From positions 1 to 64,000 of the forward strand of contig NW_026570516.1 in assembly GCF_019649055.1 (NCBI RefSeq): DNA of 64,000 bases. The letters are read 5' to 3'. Shown in pieces: positions 46,028-56,503 of the stretch. A program made the translations under genes and the position numbers. Below the pieces are notes generated by a model. It searched no databases. It worked only from the letters and a program-made list of their open reading frames with translations, and had not been told where the DNA came from. Within the stretch, counting starts at the first letter, position 1. Each line of letters starts with the position of its first letter. Source of the stretch: Paramacrobiotus metropolitanus. Its lineage: Eukaryota; Tardigrada; Eutardigrada; Parachela; Macrobiotidae.

Positions 46028-47258
46028 TTGGGTCCGTGGATTTGGGTTCCTGAGAAAATGAGACTAAGCCGTGTGAGTCGCAGTCGGCCGCCTGCATGGT
46101 GCGGAGGGGCAGTTGGCTACTGGAGGAGTCCAGATAGTGGATTTCTCTGCACCGACATCGTTCCCACGCATCGCATTCGTACTGCGGACGCAGGTGTCCT
46201 ACTGGCCAATCGTATCGAAGCAGGTATCTTTTCCAGGCGCAGTGTGGACCTGGGCGCCGAATTTCGCTCCCTCTCCACCAGTGAAGCCCGTTCGCTCATG
46301 CAGCGATTGAACAGCTACAGTCTGCATTTCTACTCGCCAATGCTCATTGTGGACCTCGTGGGCGGCATAATAAGCTACATTTGCCGGAGCCAGTGGCGTA
46401 GGAAGGTATGGGGCCACGGGGCCGTGGCCCCGAAACCTCCCTACGCCGCTGGCCGGAGCAGTCCCCAAGAAAAAGGGTATCGTTGCAAGGTCGGTATTCG
46501 CTTTCCAAGATTTCCATTTTGTTGTGTCGACATTACGAATTATTGAGTAGAATTTTAGCAGAGAAGTTGATCGTTTCCATTATGAAATGATCCCGATGGT
46601 CACGGATAATCTCGCCAGCACTGGTCGGGTCAAAAATGACATTGTGGCGCCTTTTACGCTACCGTTGGAACTTGGAACTGTGGGGTCTTTTCCCGTTTGG
46701 ACACTGTAAATCAGACGAAGCTGCGCATGATGTGCGTTACGTGGAACCGGATCCTGGATACTCCAGCGCTGCGTTCCACCTTGGTGATCCGGCATGAGAA
46801 CGATGTCAACCGGCCACCTGCCCGTTTTCTCGCCTTAGGGACGCTGTACAAATGCTTACGCCCCGGGACGCAACGCGTTGTAGTCATGCACGCCGATGAC
46901 AACCAGTTGATGACTTGATGACCTTCGATGCGCTGATGGTGTGCGACATGATTCAGCATGTGGCCAGTTGTCTACCGCAGTCCGTCTGCGCACCCTTCAT
47001 CTGCACCGTGTCCGCCTGAATTTGCAGATGGACTGCGCTGTTGGTAGTACTCACAGTGCCAATCGCCGCGTTTACCGATCGGATGTTAAAGCAAATGATT
47101 ATTGTTGGCTGGAGGATTTCCTTGCAGTATGCCGCAGTCTGCCGTGCGGTACGATACGCATGCCGAGTTGCCAGGTTTCAGTGCAATGCGTAAAACTGTT
47201 CTGCACTCCAGCGTTCCAGTGGCTGTCGTCTGCGTACGAACTTTTTATCCTTTCGTAA
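46028..47258 (+). pseudogene. Family A F-box gene A7 (5'-deleted, frameshifted)
   Basis: Module 1 and the start are deleted: the upstream block runs straight into module 2 (GPWIWVPEKMRLS, GGAVGYWRSP, DIVPTHRIR). Exon 1 continues through GAEFRSLSTSEARSLMQRLNS and SYICRS, where a 61-bp hAT MITE plus 8-bp duplication adds 23 codons without breaking the frame. Exon 2 begins near 46,562. Its F-box region is damaged (ELGTVGSFPVWTL, then TAA), with frame changes to NQTKLRMMCVTWNRIL and later LNLQMDCAV...CWLEDFLAVCRSLPC. It ends near 47,258 without exon 3. Pseudogene. Confidence 0.75.
46391..46451. mobile_element. 61-bp hAT MITE inside an exon
   Basis: The element begins CAGTGGCGTAGGAAGG and ends CCTCCCTACGCCGCTG. 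It folds into an almost complete hairpin and is flanked by GCCGGAGC on both sides (46383-46390 and 46452-46459). CAGTGGCGTAG ends and an 8-bp target duplication are typical of hAT elements. Element plus duplication is 69 bp, a multiple of three. Confidence 0.9.
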
Positions 47259-47437
47259 CTGGCACTTTTTCGTACTGAATATTGTTATTATCACGGGAAA
47301 TATTTTAAATATTTGGCAGTCCCGAATTTCAAAGCAAAAGAAAAGTCGTATTAAACAGCAAAGCGCTGACTGCCGGAGTTGCAGAACACATGTGAATTAA
47401 AAAGAGAACATCAGCAGGCGAAATAATTGTTCGAAGT

Positions 47438-47606
47438 GGCTATTTTGCCGCAGTGTTTGCGGCTAAATAGCCAGTTGGCTATTTTGCCGCACTAAGGTGG
47501 GCGGAATAGCTCGTTGGCTATTTTACCGCACACTGCGCTAAAATAGCTGCTCAGCTATTTTGCCGCACTGTGGTCGGCAAAATAGTCAGTTGGCTATTTT
47601 GCCACA
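47438..47606. repeat. Palindromic repeat array 1
   Basis: Nine half-sites alternate in orientation: GGCTATTTTGCCGCA and its complement, with 2-5 bp between partners. Each pair forms a hairpin. The same unit recurs at 53,052-53,226. Confidence 0.9.
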
Positions 47607-48338
47607 CCATTGTTCCAGCCTGTCTCGCCGCGCACTCTGAGTGCGCTCAGTACGAAAAGTGCCGGAAACTGTCAAACAGCGTTACTTACTGAAAACAGCG
47701 TCCAGAGGTTCTCCCGGGGTTTTCCGGTTCTTCTCCGGTAAAGCCGGGTTACCCTCCGGTGATTTCGTTTTCCGGACCGGTGAAGTTGGGTTAGTCACCG
47801 TTGACTTGCGTTGCGAAGTCGTCCTCTGGGACCGTCTAGTCGTTCGTTTGGCTGATGTCCGGCTTTAGTTGGGTACTATGCCATCCTGTTGGAGTGACAC
47901 CAAGTCGCCCCAGTTTCGCGAAGCCGCGGCACTAGTTGGCGCTTGGTGCAACATTCCATCCGCGAAGAAATCAGGTTATTGCAGCACCTATTGGGCGCTC
48001 AACACCGGATTGAGGTTTCACTGGGCTCACCAACATTCTCGCTTAAGGGGCAAGTTGACCCAGGGTAGTTAGTTTCTGGTCCTCAGATTTTCTTCGTCGG
48101 GTCTGGACCGGTTTGCTATTCCACTCTTGGCCTTACCGTAGCTCAGAGAAAACATCCCCATACAAGACTTTTCTGTGACTTCCATTCTTGTACAGAGGAA
48201 GCCGTCGGAAAATGCCCCCAATTATTACTGCCGCCATTTCGACTTCTGCTTCCTCCGTTGCATGTTTCGTTCCGACTAGTGAATTCGTTACCTGGACTAC
48301 CGGCTGAGACCACAATTACCGCCGTAGTCGGCAGCGGG
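47607..48338. other. CCGG-rich stretch next to the minisatellite
   Basis: No confident gene. On the minus strand an open Ser/Thr/Lys/Arg-rich frame of about 60 codons ends near 47,688 (KSTVTNPTSPVRKTKSPEG). It could be the remnant of the Gag-like element at 48.6-51.5 kb. CCGGT is frequent between 47,720 and 47,790. Confidence 0.35.
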
Positions 48339-48577
48339 TCTCGGGAACGGCACAGCCGGGAACGGTTTAGCCGGGAACGGTTTAGCCGGGAACGGTTTAG
48401 CCGGGAACGGTTTAGCCGGGAACGGTTTAGCCGGGAACGGTTTAGCCGGGAACGGTTTAGCCGGGAACGGTTTAGCCGGGAACGGTTTAGCCGGGAACGG
48501 TTTAGCCGGGAACGGTTTAGCCGGGAACGGTTTAGCCGGGAACGGTTTAGCCGGGAACGGTTTAGCCGGGAACGGGC
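48339..48577. repeat. 15-bp minisatellite, about 15 copies
   Basis: Near-perfect tandem units CGGGAACGGTTTAGC. The first unit differs (CACAGC). It is open in several frames (RERFS on plus, AKPFP on minus), but nothing indicates translation. Confidence 0.95.
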
Positions 48578-48613
48578 CTGTAATTTATGCGATTGTTTGC
48601 TTTACGGACACAA

Positions 48614-51461
48614 TCACGGATCCAGATCTTCTGAAAAGGAGTTCGTAAAACTGATACGAGGTTCCCGCATTCTCCGTTGTTTGTCTAGTTGTTTGTCCGT
48701 TGTTTGTCTGGCCTTTGCCTTGGCCTTTGCATATGCATCGGCCACCGTTTGCATGTATACCAAATCATGCACTGGTGGACTGGCCCTTGGCGATGGTGCA
48801 GGCGTGATCTGCTGTACCACTACTTGTAGCGGTGGATGCAGTGACTGTGGCGCTGGGCCTGGCTGATGTCCCTGTTGAGGGTTCACCAACGGTTGCGGCG
48901 GGGATCGGATAACTGCGTTGAACGCCATCCACTCATATGCTCCATTGGGCAGCTGGATCAGCACAAGCGCATTCTGGCCCAGGTTTGGCTAAGCTGCAGG
49001 TCCGGGTGGCTTCGCCGCCGCTGGCAGTGCGCCGGGTGGGTGGGGCGCATTCTGGCCCGACTGGTTGGGGTTGGTCCGTTTAAGCTGCCGCTGAGATAGG
49101 AGGGCCAGTTAGGCTTAGTTGGCCTATGAGTGGCTGTTGCACCGTTGGTGTGCCACTTTGGCCTCCATTTTGTCCCTGTGTTGCTGATGGTCCGAACATC
49201 GAGCTCAGTGGATTGGACCTGTTTGGATCCGTGCTGCTTATGGGAGCCTGGGCTGAGACCAGGTGTGGGCTCAGGTGAAAATTCATGTTCGGAAACAGGG
49301 ATGGGTACATTGGGCTTGACCCGAAGTATCCGGGGCTCGGCGTGTGATTCTGAGACGTCGGCTGGCTCGGGCCAAACAATGGCCCAGTTGGCACAGACGG
49401 TTGAGTCTGAGTTGCGGGCATCACCATGGTCGATTGACCCATAGTTGCTGATGTGTTGACCGGGATTGGTGGTGGCGGTATCGTTACTGTCGCCGGTGAT
49501 GATCCCTGGTTCACCAAACTTAACGACCCTGGTATGGTCGGGCCAGTCGGAGGATGTCCCACTGATGGGTCCCCCACGGCCATGTTCACGTGGTAATTTT
49601 GTTGGTAATACATTGGCTGACGGTAGAACCGTTGGTCCTGCCGCAAAGCGTCGTCTGCTTTTTCTTGTTGACGTTGTGTATCCGAGTCCGGAAAGGTGTG
49701 GTAGGAGGGCGGTTCTGGACATCTCGGAATGTAAATTCTCGAGATGTGATTTTTTCGCGTCTAAGCAGGCGTTCTCTGTGCTTAGCCTTTCAAGATCCTC
49801 GTTGAGTTCAGTGATGCGTTGGGTGGCCACCTGGTAGTCTTTGACCAGGCTGGCGTTATTGGCCTCCAATTTGATGATGCGGTAATGTTGGCCCTGGAAC
49901 ACCTGTTTGGCTTGGGCAAAGGCCTGGTCCAATTGGACAATGTTTTGTTGTCCAATGACGTTGTTTTGCTCAAACTGGATCCGAATCCTTGAATTCGGTC
50001 CTGGGCTGGTTCTGGAGGGCAGAGATCTGTGCTTCCTTCTGTTGGACCGTTTGGTCCACCAGCCCTCCCTGTTGGATCGCCTGCAGCAGAGTCTGGTGAT
50101 TCTAGTACAGCAAGTGATATCCGTTGCGCAGGCGGTTGATCTCGTCCTGCAGGTTGGCCATGTCGTCGGTTAGACCATCATTGTCCGTCTGTAGGCGGTC
50201 CGCCTTAGAGTCAGTTTCGTCAATTGTGGCCCGGGCCGCGGCCAGGTCGTTCCTGGCTGTGGCCAGCTCGGTACTCGTTGAAGCGAGACTTAAGTCCCGC
50301 CACCGCCACTTCTAGGCGATGAATGTCTTTGTCAAGCTGTCTCGCTCAGCCTTGGGACATGAGGCCAAATTGAGTTTAGTCAACTCGAGTTGGGTCTGGG
50401 CCTGTTTAGCCGAGACACGTCTAACCTCTGCTTCCGCTTTGGATGCGAGGGTTTTGTACTTTCTGATCTCCTCTCTCATCAGCTGTTCAGCTGTGAGGGT
50501 CCTTTCGGCTGCGGCGACAAGTTGCTTGGTCATGTCCCGCACTCTGATCCTGAGGACTTCGACTTCGTTGATTTCTTCGGGCGGGGTTGCTTGTATCAGG
50601 TTCTGTGGGCCAAGGCTGACTGGTTCAAGTCAATCTCGACAAGTCCACTATTGGGTCCGGGTCCGGTTTGGTCCGGCCGGGCACGCCGATGACGTCATTG
50701 GTGGGTGATGGCGTTGGATGAGTTGAGCCATCAACTTCGAACATGATTGGCGACTGACTCATGAGCAGTTGGCCCCGGTGATGTGCCTTTGGACCAGGAT
50801 TTTGGCATTGGTCTTGCGCCTTGTCTCCCCCTTTGGTCATCGTTGGTGCCTCAGGTTGGATCCGGTCCAGACCCGGTAGGGTTGGACTTGTTATCGAATC
50901 CTGGGCGACAAGGTTGGCCCGGACTAGATTCTTGGCACCGGGTCCCCGTCCCGTGTCCTGTCCGTTGGTCACCGTTGGTCCCTCAGATTGGGCGTGGCCC
51001 GGATCAGGTATAGCCGGTTGGCGCCCCAAAACCCGGGGGACACTATTGGCCTGCGCCGGCATCTCGGCGCCAGGTTGGTTGTCTTGAAGCTGGTTGGCCT
51101 CAAGCAGCCCTTCGGACGCCTCCAGGAATGTATCGTCCTGGGTGGCGTTAATAACTTTCCTACTTGTGTCCAGGTCGGCCGGCAGGATTTGGTTGTCCCG
51201 CCTGGCTCTGGCCTCGACCTAACTCGTGGAACCGGTCGAGTTTGGTTCGTCCGGGTCAAAACTGGTCCGACTTGCGCCACGAAAACCGTATGGCCCCGTT
51301 GGTTCGAGCGTGGCGTAGTAATTCCCGCAAGGTTTGGCGTACTCAATGGTTTGTCGCCTGTCCCTAGGACTGAGCAATCTCCGTTGGAGTTGCTCACGGC
51401 CGATGTATGGCATCACCTTGGCCAAGGCACTGTGAGTTTGGCCCATGGTACTGGAACGTAG
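48614..51461 (-). pseudogene. Degenerate coiled-coil Gag-like region of another giant element
   Basis: Several consecutive minus-strand frames appear to be one broken gene. From high to low coordinate: a Pro/Gln-rich region (51.4-50.6 kb); a coiled coil (50,542-50,312: VAAAERTLTAEQLMREEIRKY); a second coil after a frameshift (50.3-50.1 kb); a third (49,932-49,740: IIKLEANNASLVKDYQ, RITELNEDLERL); a Pro/Ser/Gln-rich region (49,646-49,080); and a segment starting LIQLPNGAYEWMAF (48,964-48,614). Long coiled coils before a low-complexity part match the N-terminal half of Gag in the 15.4-kb element. No capsid, zinc knuckle or protease is seen. TTGG on the plus strand (CCAA on the coding strand) is extremely frequent. 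Identity as Gag is inferred. Confidence 0.45.
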
Positions 51462-52574
51462 TAAAATCTTCGGTCTAGGTCTGGACCGGAACTTTTTTTG
51501 GGTCTGGACCGGATCTGGATCGCGGGTCGATGCTGGTCAGGTGCGCTAGAGCTCAGGTTTAGCACTTGCTCCCTATGGCCCTATGCTACTTTACCGACCA
51601 GTGTGACGACACGTACTTAGTGGTCTTGCGATTAGCTCTACGTCACGAGTTGCGTCGCCACCTTCGTGCGGGCGACACACCATGCCACAAGAGGTGTCTA
51701 CCGCCTCGAGTGTGCGGCCTCTGAAATTAGCAACACTTATAGTGGTCTTTTTTTTTCCCCAGCGCTTTGGTCGGCTTAATGACGAACACGTTCGACGGAC
51801 ATGATTGCTTGCCCAGACGTTTTGGCCGGGTGCACACGCAAGACGCCGTTCACACGGACTGCCGCTTTTACTGCTTGACCGCAGATCGGTGACCATATGC
51901 ACGTTTCTTAGCAATGCTCCCTGCATCTGTTTTTCGCGCTCTTTTGGTGCCGCTGTTTACTGTTTGTGTCAGTTTTTGGCAAAGGTCCGGCATTGCGTTC
52001 TTTGTCGTTGTTGTCGCCCTGGCTGGTAAATGGCGAATTGTGGTATGAATGAATATAATTGTGATGTACTGTAGCCGCTAGATTTAGTGGCTCCACAGAG
52101 TCTGGTATAAGGGAAAATGCAAGCCCAATACACACACATTGCTCCATGCAGAATTGTTTTTGATTTCAAACAATTTTGACTCTGATGCTGACGTTCTACA
52201 TGTTTTACCGAGTTTTCTTATTTTTAGCAACGTACAATAAGTATTGTAAGAGCATAATGTAATGTCAGAGCTCTGATAGTTTTCAATTTATAAACGTTTG
52301 TTGTGGTTTTTGGGGTGCGCCTGGCAGGGGCAGACAACAGTTAGTACAGTGCTAATATCGAAAAGCAAAGTGTGCGCCTCCCGGTTTGAGGAAGGCTCGT
52401 GCTCAATGCCCGGCCAGTGGCAGGCAGCGGCCGGATTTAAAAGTGGAGCCACTTCATCTAGCGGCTACAGTACAATTTTCGATCCCCAGTTGCACCAGTG
52501 ATGAGCTTAAAGGTGATTTCTGGCAATAGCATACACGTGGAAGATGTTTCGGTCCACCGACTTGCTTCACTGCA
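51462..52574. other. Upstream of the Gag-like region; no gene recognised
   Basis: May include the leader of the minus-strand Gag-like element. No LTR pair, primer site or coding frame can be supported. A run of T (51,750-51,758) is the only obvious simple feature. Confidence 0.4.
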
Positions 52575-52582
52575 GTTGCAAT

Positions 52583-53042
52583 TAGGGTTGAAATTCAAAC
52601 GGCTTTTGGTCGTTTTTGAAATGATTTGAAATGAAACTGATTTGAAATGAAATGATTTGAAATTTGAAATTTAAAAAGGAATTATTTTTTTTAATTTTTA
52701 TTCGTATATTTCGAAAAATTCTTCCTGGTATAAACAGGGATATTAACTGAATGGTTAACATTTACAGTTTTGTCATTGATTTTATCAACAATTTCACTTT
52801 ATTGTAAGAACTTTTAAGCAGATTTAATGGTTTTCACCACTGAAAAGTAAATAAATAATACTTTAAAGAAAATTTTTTTCCATTTCAAATCGTTTCAAAC
52901 GCATTTCACGTGGTTTCATAATTTCAAATTTTCACATTTCAAATCATTTCAAATCAAATTTCAAACGGACCCTCGTTTGAATTTGAAATGATTTGATTTG
53001 AAGCTTGAATGTGAAATGATTGAAATTGTGATTTCAACCCTA
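52583..53042. mobile_element. hAT MITE, 460 bp, ATTTGAAATG-rich
   Basis: Ends TAGGGTTGAAAT and its complement, flanked by GTTGCAAT on both sides (52575-52582 and 53043-53050), an 8-bp duplication. The inside is almost entirely GAAATGATTT-type simple repeat, first forward, then reverse, then forward, so it can fold extensively. No coding capacity. Confidence 0.9.
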
Positions 53043-53051
53043 GTTGCAATA

Positions 53052-53226
53052 GCGCGGCAAAATAGCTGACGAGCTATTTTAACGCAGTGTGCGGTAAAAT
53101 AGCCAACAAGCTATTTCGCCAACCGTAGTGCGGCAAAATAGCCAACTGGCTATTCTGACGCAGTGTGCGGTTAAATAGCCTAAGGGCTATTTAGACCCTT
53201 ATTGTCATACTGCGGCAAAATAGCCA
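53052..53226. repeat. Palindromic repeat array 2
   Basis: About eight half-sites of GCGGCAAAATAGCC and its complement in alternation, the same unit as array 1 at 47,438-47,606. It starts directly after the hAT MITE duplication and is interrupted at its right end by a mariner-type MITE. Confidence 0.9.
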
Positions 53227-53228
53227 TA

Positions 53229-53684
53229 CGAGGAGGGGGTAAATGAGCTCGATGCACCCGAGCAAGGGGTAACAGAGCTCGTTATCTGTGCCCGTGACTG
53301 TGCAACCCGGCCAGCCACCCAGAGACGGCAGCCCGTGCTATCACGCAGCACACCTGAAGCAGTCATTGAGCCCGATAGTTTTTTGTCTCCATAGACTTGT
53401 ATTGCTAAACTGAATCACTTCTGTTTTGCACATTTGGGAACGAAACCAAGCAAATAACATTCCAAAAGAATCAGAAAAAATTCACGAGATTTTTGATACT
53501 TAACAAGTTATGATTCATGGTGCAGTCATGGCCATTTGCGTTTCTCGTAGACACAGCATAGAGACTTTGTGTGTGGAACCCAACCGTTGATTCGAATTCT
53601 GGCCGTGTTGCACAGTCACGGGCACAGATAACGAGCTCTGTTACCCCTTGCTCGGGTGCATCGAGCTCATTTACCCCTTCCTCG
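53229..53684. mobile_element. Mariner-type MITE, 456 bp, ~80-bp inverted repeats
   Basis: Long, nearly perfect terminal inverted repeats beginning CGAGGARGGGGTAAATGAGC, flanked by TA (53227-53228 and 53685-53686). No coding capacity. The high identity of the two arms suggests recent activity. Confidence 0.85.
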
Positions 53685-54069
53685 TAGCCATAATTGTTTG
53701 AAGTTCCAACGTGAAATTTTCAGCATTAAAAGTCCAGCTGAAGACGGTATTTTATGGATAAATTCAGCATGGAAAATGTTTGCGTAGTTCAACATTATAC
53801 TCCCAGTCTTTCTTAGTCGTCTTCTCTTGTCGTTTAACCAGAAGGTGTCGGGTGATGAGCGACAGTTTCTCCAGCTGCAGGTCGTCCAGTCCGTCCATAC
53901 GCCACTTCCTTCCGCGATAAGGCGACGGACGCGGATCGCCCCACTGCACCGCACACAGCGCCTGCAAAACGACATAAAGGCCCCGGATTTTGCATGACAT
54001 CGGGAAAAATTGCTCCCAAACATTTTTGCCGAAACATACGGCAAACATGTCCCCCTTGTCGGACACCTA

Positions 54070-54315
54070 GTAATTCAATCCGCCAATAATGGCCCGGATT
54101 ACGGACACTACTAAATTTTTCACGGAGTTGGGACAAAACCTTTTCTAGTGCGCTGTAGCAAGAGTTCACATACACATACACGGCACTACTAAATTTATTC
54201 CGGTAATAATGTCCCTTGTGCCCAAGGCTATTAAATTCATTTAGGCAATAAAATCCCCCATGCCCGGAGCCACAGGATTGATTCCGGCAGAATGTCCCTT
54301 TTGCCAGAGACTCTA
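54070..54315. repeat. Four degenerate ~58-bp tandem repeats
   Basis: Each unit reads roughly TTAAATTNATTCCGGNAATA then ATGTCCCNTGTGCCC. They lie in the intron of A8 between exons 2 and 3. The repeat makes a spurious open frame of about 190 codons on the minus strand. Confidence 0.6.
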
Positions 54316-54856
54316 ACTGCGGTCCAGCAATATGGTATCTAAGGGGACTAAATTTTATAATTTGTTTCACCTGGAAAACGCTTTGGTAACGCTGGTGACA
54401 GTTTTGGGAGTGTAACACTTTAACTCAAAAATCAGCGTTTTCGGATAGGCCCTTTATGCCACCGTTCGGGGCAAAAGGTTACCATTTTGGTACCGGTTAC
54501 AGCTGCAGAATAAAAAAAGCCATAGGAAGCTGCTGTCGTGAATATTTACCTGACAGATGTCCTTTTCCAGTATGTCCTGTGTCTTCGAGTTACCGTCCCC
54601 GAGTCGCAGCAAAAGCGTCTGCAGCTGCTGCTCATCTGCCATCGGCAGCGCTGCCTCCAACTCATCCCACAACGCACAGTCGAAACCGTCACCATGCGCC
54701 AATCGCGCGGTGTCGATATCGACCTCGATCAGACAGTCACGCTCTAAATAATCGCGCAGATAAATGTCGCAGGCCAGTGTTACAGAGTCAGCCCTCAGTC
54801 GGCTGTCCGTGGGGATCTCAACAAGGAGGGCGGTTCCGTGAGCCATTCGCAAAAAT

Positions 54857-54926
54857 GGCGATGGAGCGGAATCGAACCGCTGGCTACCGAGTGAGATCCA
54901 CGTAGCACAGCCACTGTGCCATCGCC
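54857..54926 (-). tRNA. tRNA-like Pol III gene, possibly tRNA-Glu(CTC) pseudogene
   Basis: Minus strand, 70 nt. The acceptor arms GGCGATGG/CCATCGCC pair perfectly (8 bp rather than 7). The D-arm is GCACA/TGTGC and the T-arm AGCGG TTCGATT CCGCT. The A box TGGCACAGTGG and B box GGTTCGATTCC are consensus, and TTTTT follows directly as terminator. The anticodon arm is weak: alignment puts T33, then CTC at 34-36, but the stem has mismatches. It is therefore either a decayed tRNA, an unusual one, or a tRNA-derived retroposon head. It sits inside exon 2 of the A8 pseudogene. Confidence 0.6.
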
Positions 54927-55246
54927 GCTGTTGGCGAAGATCAAGATATTTGTGCTTGAGCTTGAGCCAACCAGGTAGGCGGCGGATGGGGCGGCTGTCG
55001 TGGGCACAGAGTAGTCTACTCTAATACCAGTGTCATACGGCACTGTTCTAGATGGACGGTATCGCACGGCAAACCACGGCATCGTGCAACGAAGTCCCGC
55101 AGCCAGTAATAGTACTTATATCCGAATTCAGTTTTGCGTGACTCATGCAAGCCACATCCGGCAGCGTGCTAAATTCTTGTTAAAAGACGAACACTATGTT
55201 CTTCGTCACTCCGCGATCACCGTGCAAGCAAGACTTTGGTCTGAAC

Positions 55247-56495
55247 CAGACCTGGGCAGTTATGAGATTTCGACTCATAGTTAGAGTTAAGAGTTATTCG
55301 CAGCTCGCGAGTTACGCTACGAGTTAAGTTAGCCGCAATAACTAGAGTTAACTGGAGTTAACTTCTAATAAAAAAAATCATGATTTTATTAATCCACTTC
55401 AAGTAGTCTTTTATGCATGCCGATATCACTTTCACCAGATTTGAGACACAGACCATTGCTAATTTTTTTTTCTTAAAACTGATTTTGAAATTCATGCTTT
55501 TTCTTAGGTTTCTTTTTCATGTTTTTCCTGAGGGAGAGAGCGAGAGACGCATTATTCTTGAGGGAGGAAGATAAAATATAAATGAAACATAAGAAAGAAA
55601 GAAAGAAAGAATAAGAAAGAAACAAAAGAATGAAACGTAAGAAAATATAAATGAAACATAAGAAAAAATAAGAATGAAACAAAAGAAAGAAACATAAGAA
55701 AACATCCTTGTGTTTTTTTTGGTTTTTCTTCTTATTGTTATCTCTCTCCCTCAAGAAAAAATCAAACATAAGAAAAGTCCTTATCTGACAAAATTTCTGC
55801 CTCTTTTTAACCACACAAAAATTCCTCCTTCTCAAAATTCCTCCCTCTATTTGACCCTGGCTTTTTACGGCCGAGCGCCGGCAACGCTGAACTTTTTTAC
55901 TATGATTTCGCTTCACACGGCTACCGAAGTTAGTGTAGCTGTTTGACAGTGTTGACCGCGTTATTAAGCTTCCCTAATGGGCAGGTAGCGAAGACGCACA
56001 GACGATCAATTCGCGTGTGATTTTGGTGCGGAACATGATTTGTCCTCGCGTTGGCAAAATTTTGCTCCGCAAAAAATTACGTTCTCTGCACGCTGTTAAT
56101 TTAGCTCAAATTGAACGATCACACTCACTGTCAGCATGGACTCCCCTAAGCATAATCATCTAGACAAAGCCCTGGGCGGTCATAGTGTACGTCGGCTCGA
56201 GAAATTTCGGGTACACACATACTTTTGTAATTATGGCAATTTATGCGATCCACGGTTAAAATACCTTTTTTTCTGATATTTTCTATATTTTTGTTTCATT
56301 TTTGCTTTCACCTGAAACCCGCAGAGTTACGTTAAACTCGAGTTGCGCTATATTATTTTTGAGTTGCGCTAGAGTTAAGTTTTCGTCCTGGCGAGTTAAG
56401 CTTCAAAGTTAAGTTTCAACTCGTTAAGCTTCAACTCGTTAAATCGAAAAAAACTCGCGTTAAGTTAAATAGTTAAAATTAACTGCCCAGGTCTG
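55247..56495. mobile_element. hAT element, 1.25 kb, non-autonomous
   Basis: Ends CAGACCTGGGCAGTTA and its complement, flanked by GTCTGAAC on both sides (55239-55246 and 56496-56503). The regions next to the ends are rich in GAGTTAA repeats. The middle holds a GAAA/ACATAAGAAA simple repeat (about 55,560-55,710). No transposase frame is seen. An 8-bp duplication and CAG ends fit hAT. Confidence 0.9.
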
Positions 56496-56503
56496 GTCTG
56501 AAC

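Larger units (their letters stand above)
53764..55126 (-). pseudogene. Family A F-box gene A8 (3' half only)
   Basis: Exon 2 is present as 55,126-55,014 (YYYWLRDFVARCRGLPCDTVHL) and 54,852-54,550 (FDCALWDELEAALPMADEQQLQ, then GTAAAT donor at 54549). The two are separated by unrelated sequence that includes a tRNA-like gene. Exon 3 runs 53,961-53,764 (ALCAVQWGDPRPSPYRGRKWRMDGL). The intron between holds four degenerate ~58-bp repeats. F-box and modules 1-2 are missing; a hAT element begins 120 bp upstream at 55,247. Pseudogene. Confidence 0.7.

Noticed and set aside
45656-46053. Open frames across the CTTT microsatellite
   Set aside because: Translation of a simple repeat (FLSFFLS); open in all frames because the unit lacks stops.
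47438-47606. CRISPR-like array
   Set aside because: Units alternate in orientation with no unique spacers, and the DNA is eukaryotic.
48258-48866. 202-codon frame with RERFS repeats
   Set aside because: Made by the 15-bp minisatellite; no domain, no conserved flanks.
49080-49646. Independent Pro/Gln-rich gene
   Set aside because: It overlaps another long frame and lies between coiled-coil segments in the same orientation; better explained as part of one broken Gag-like gene.
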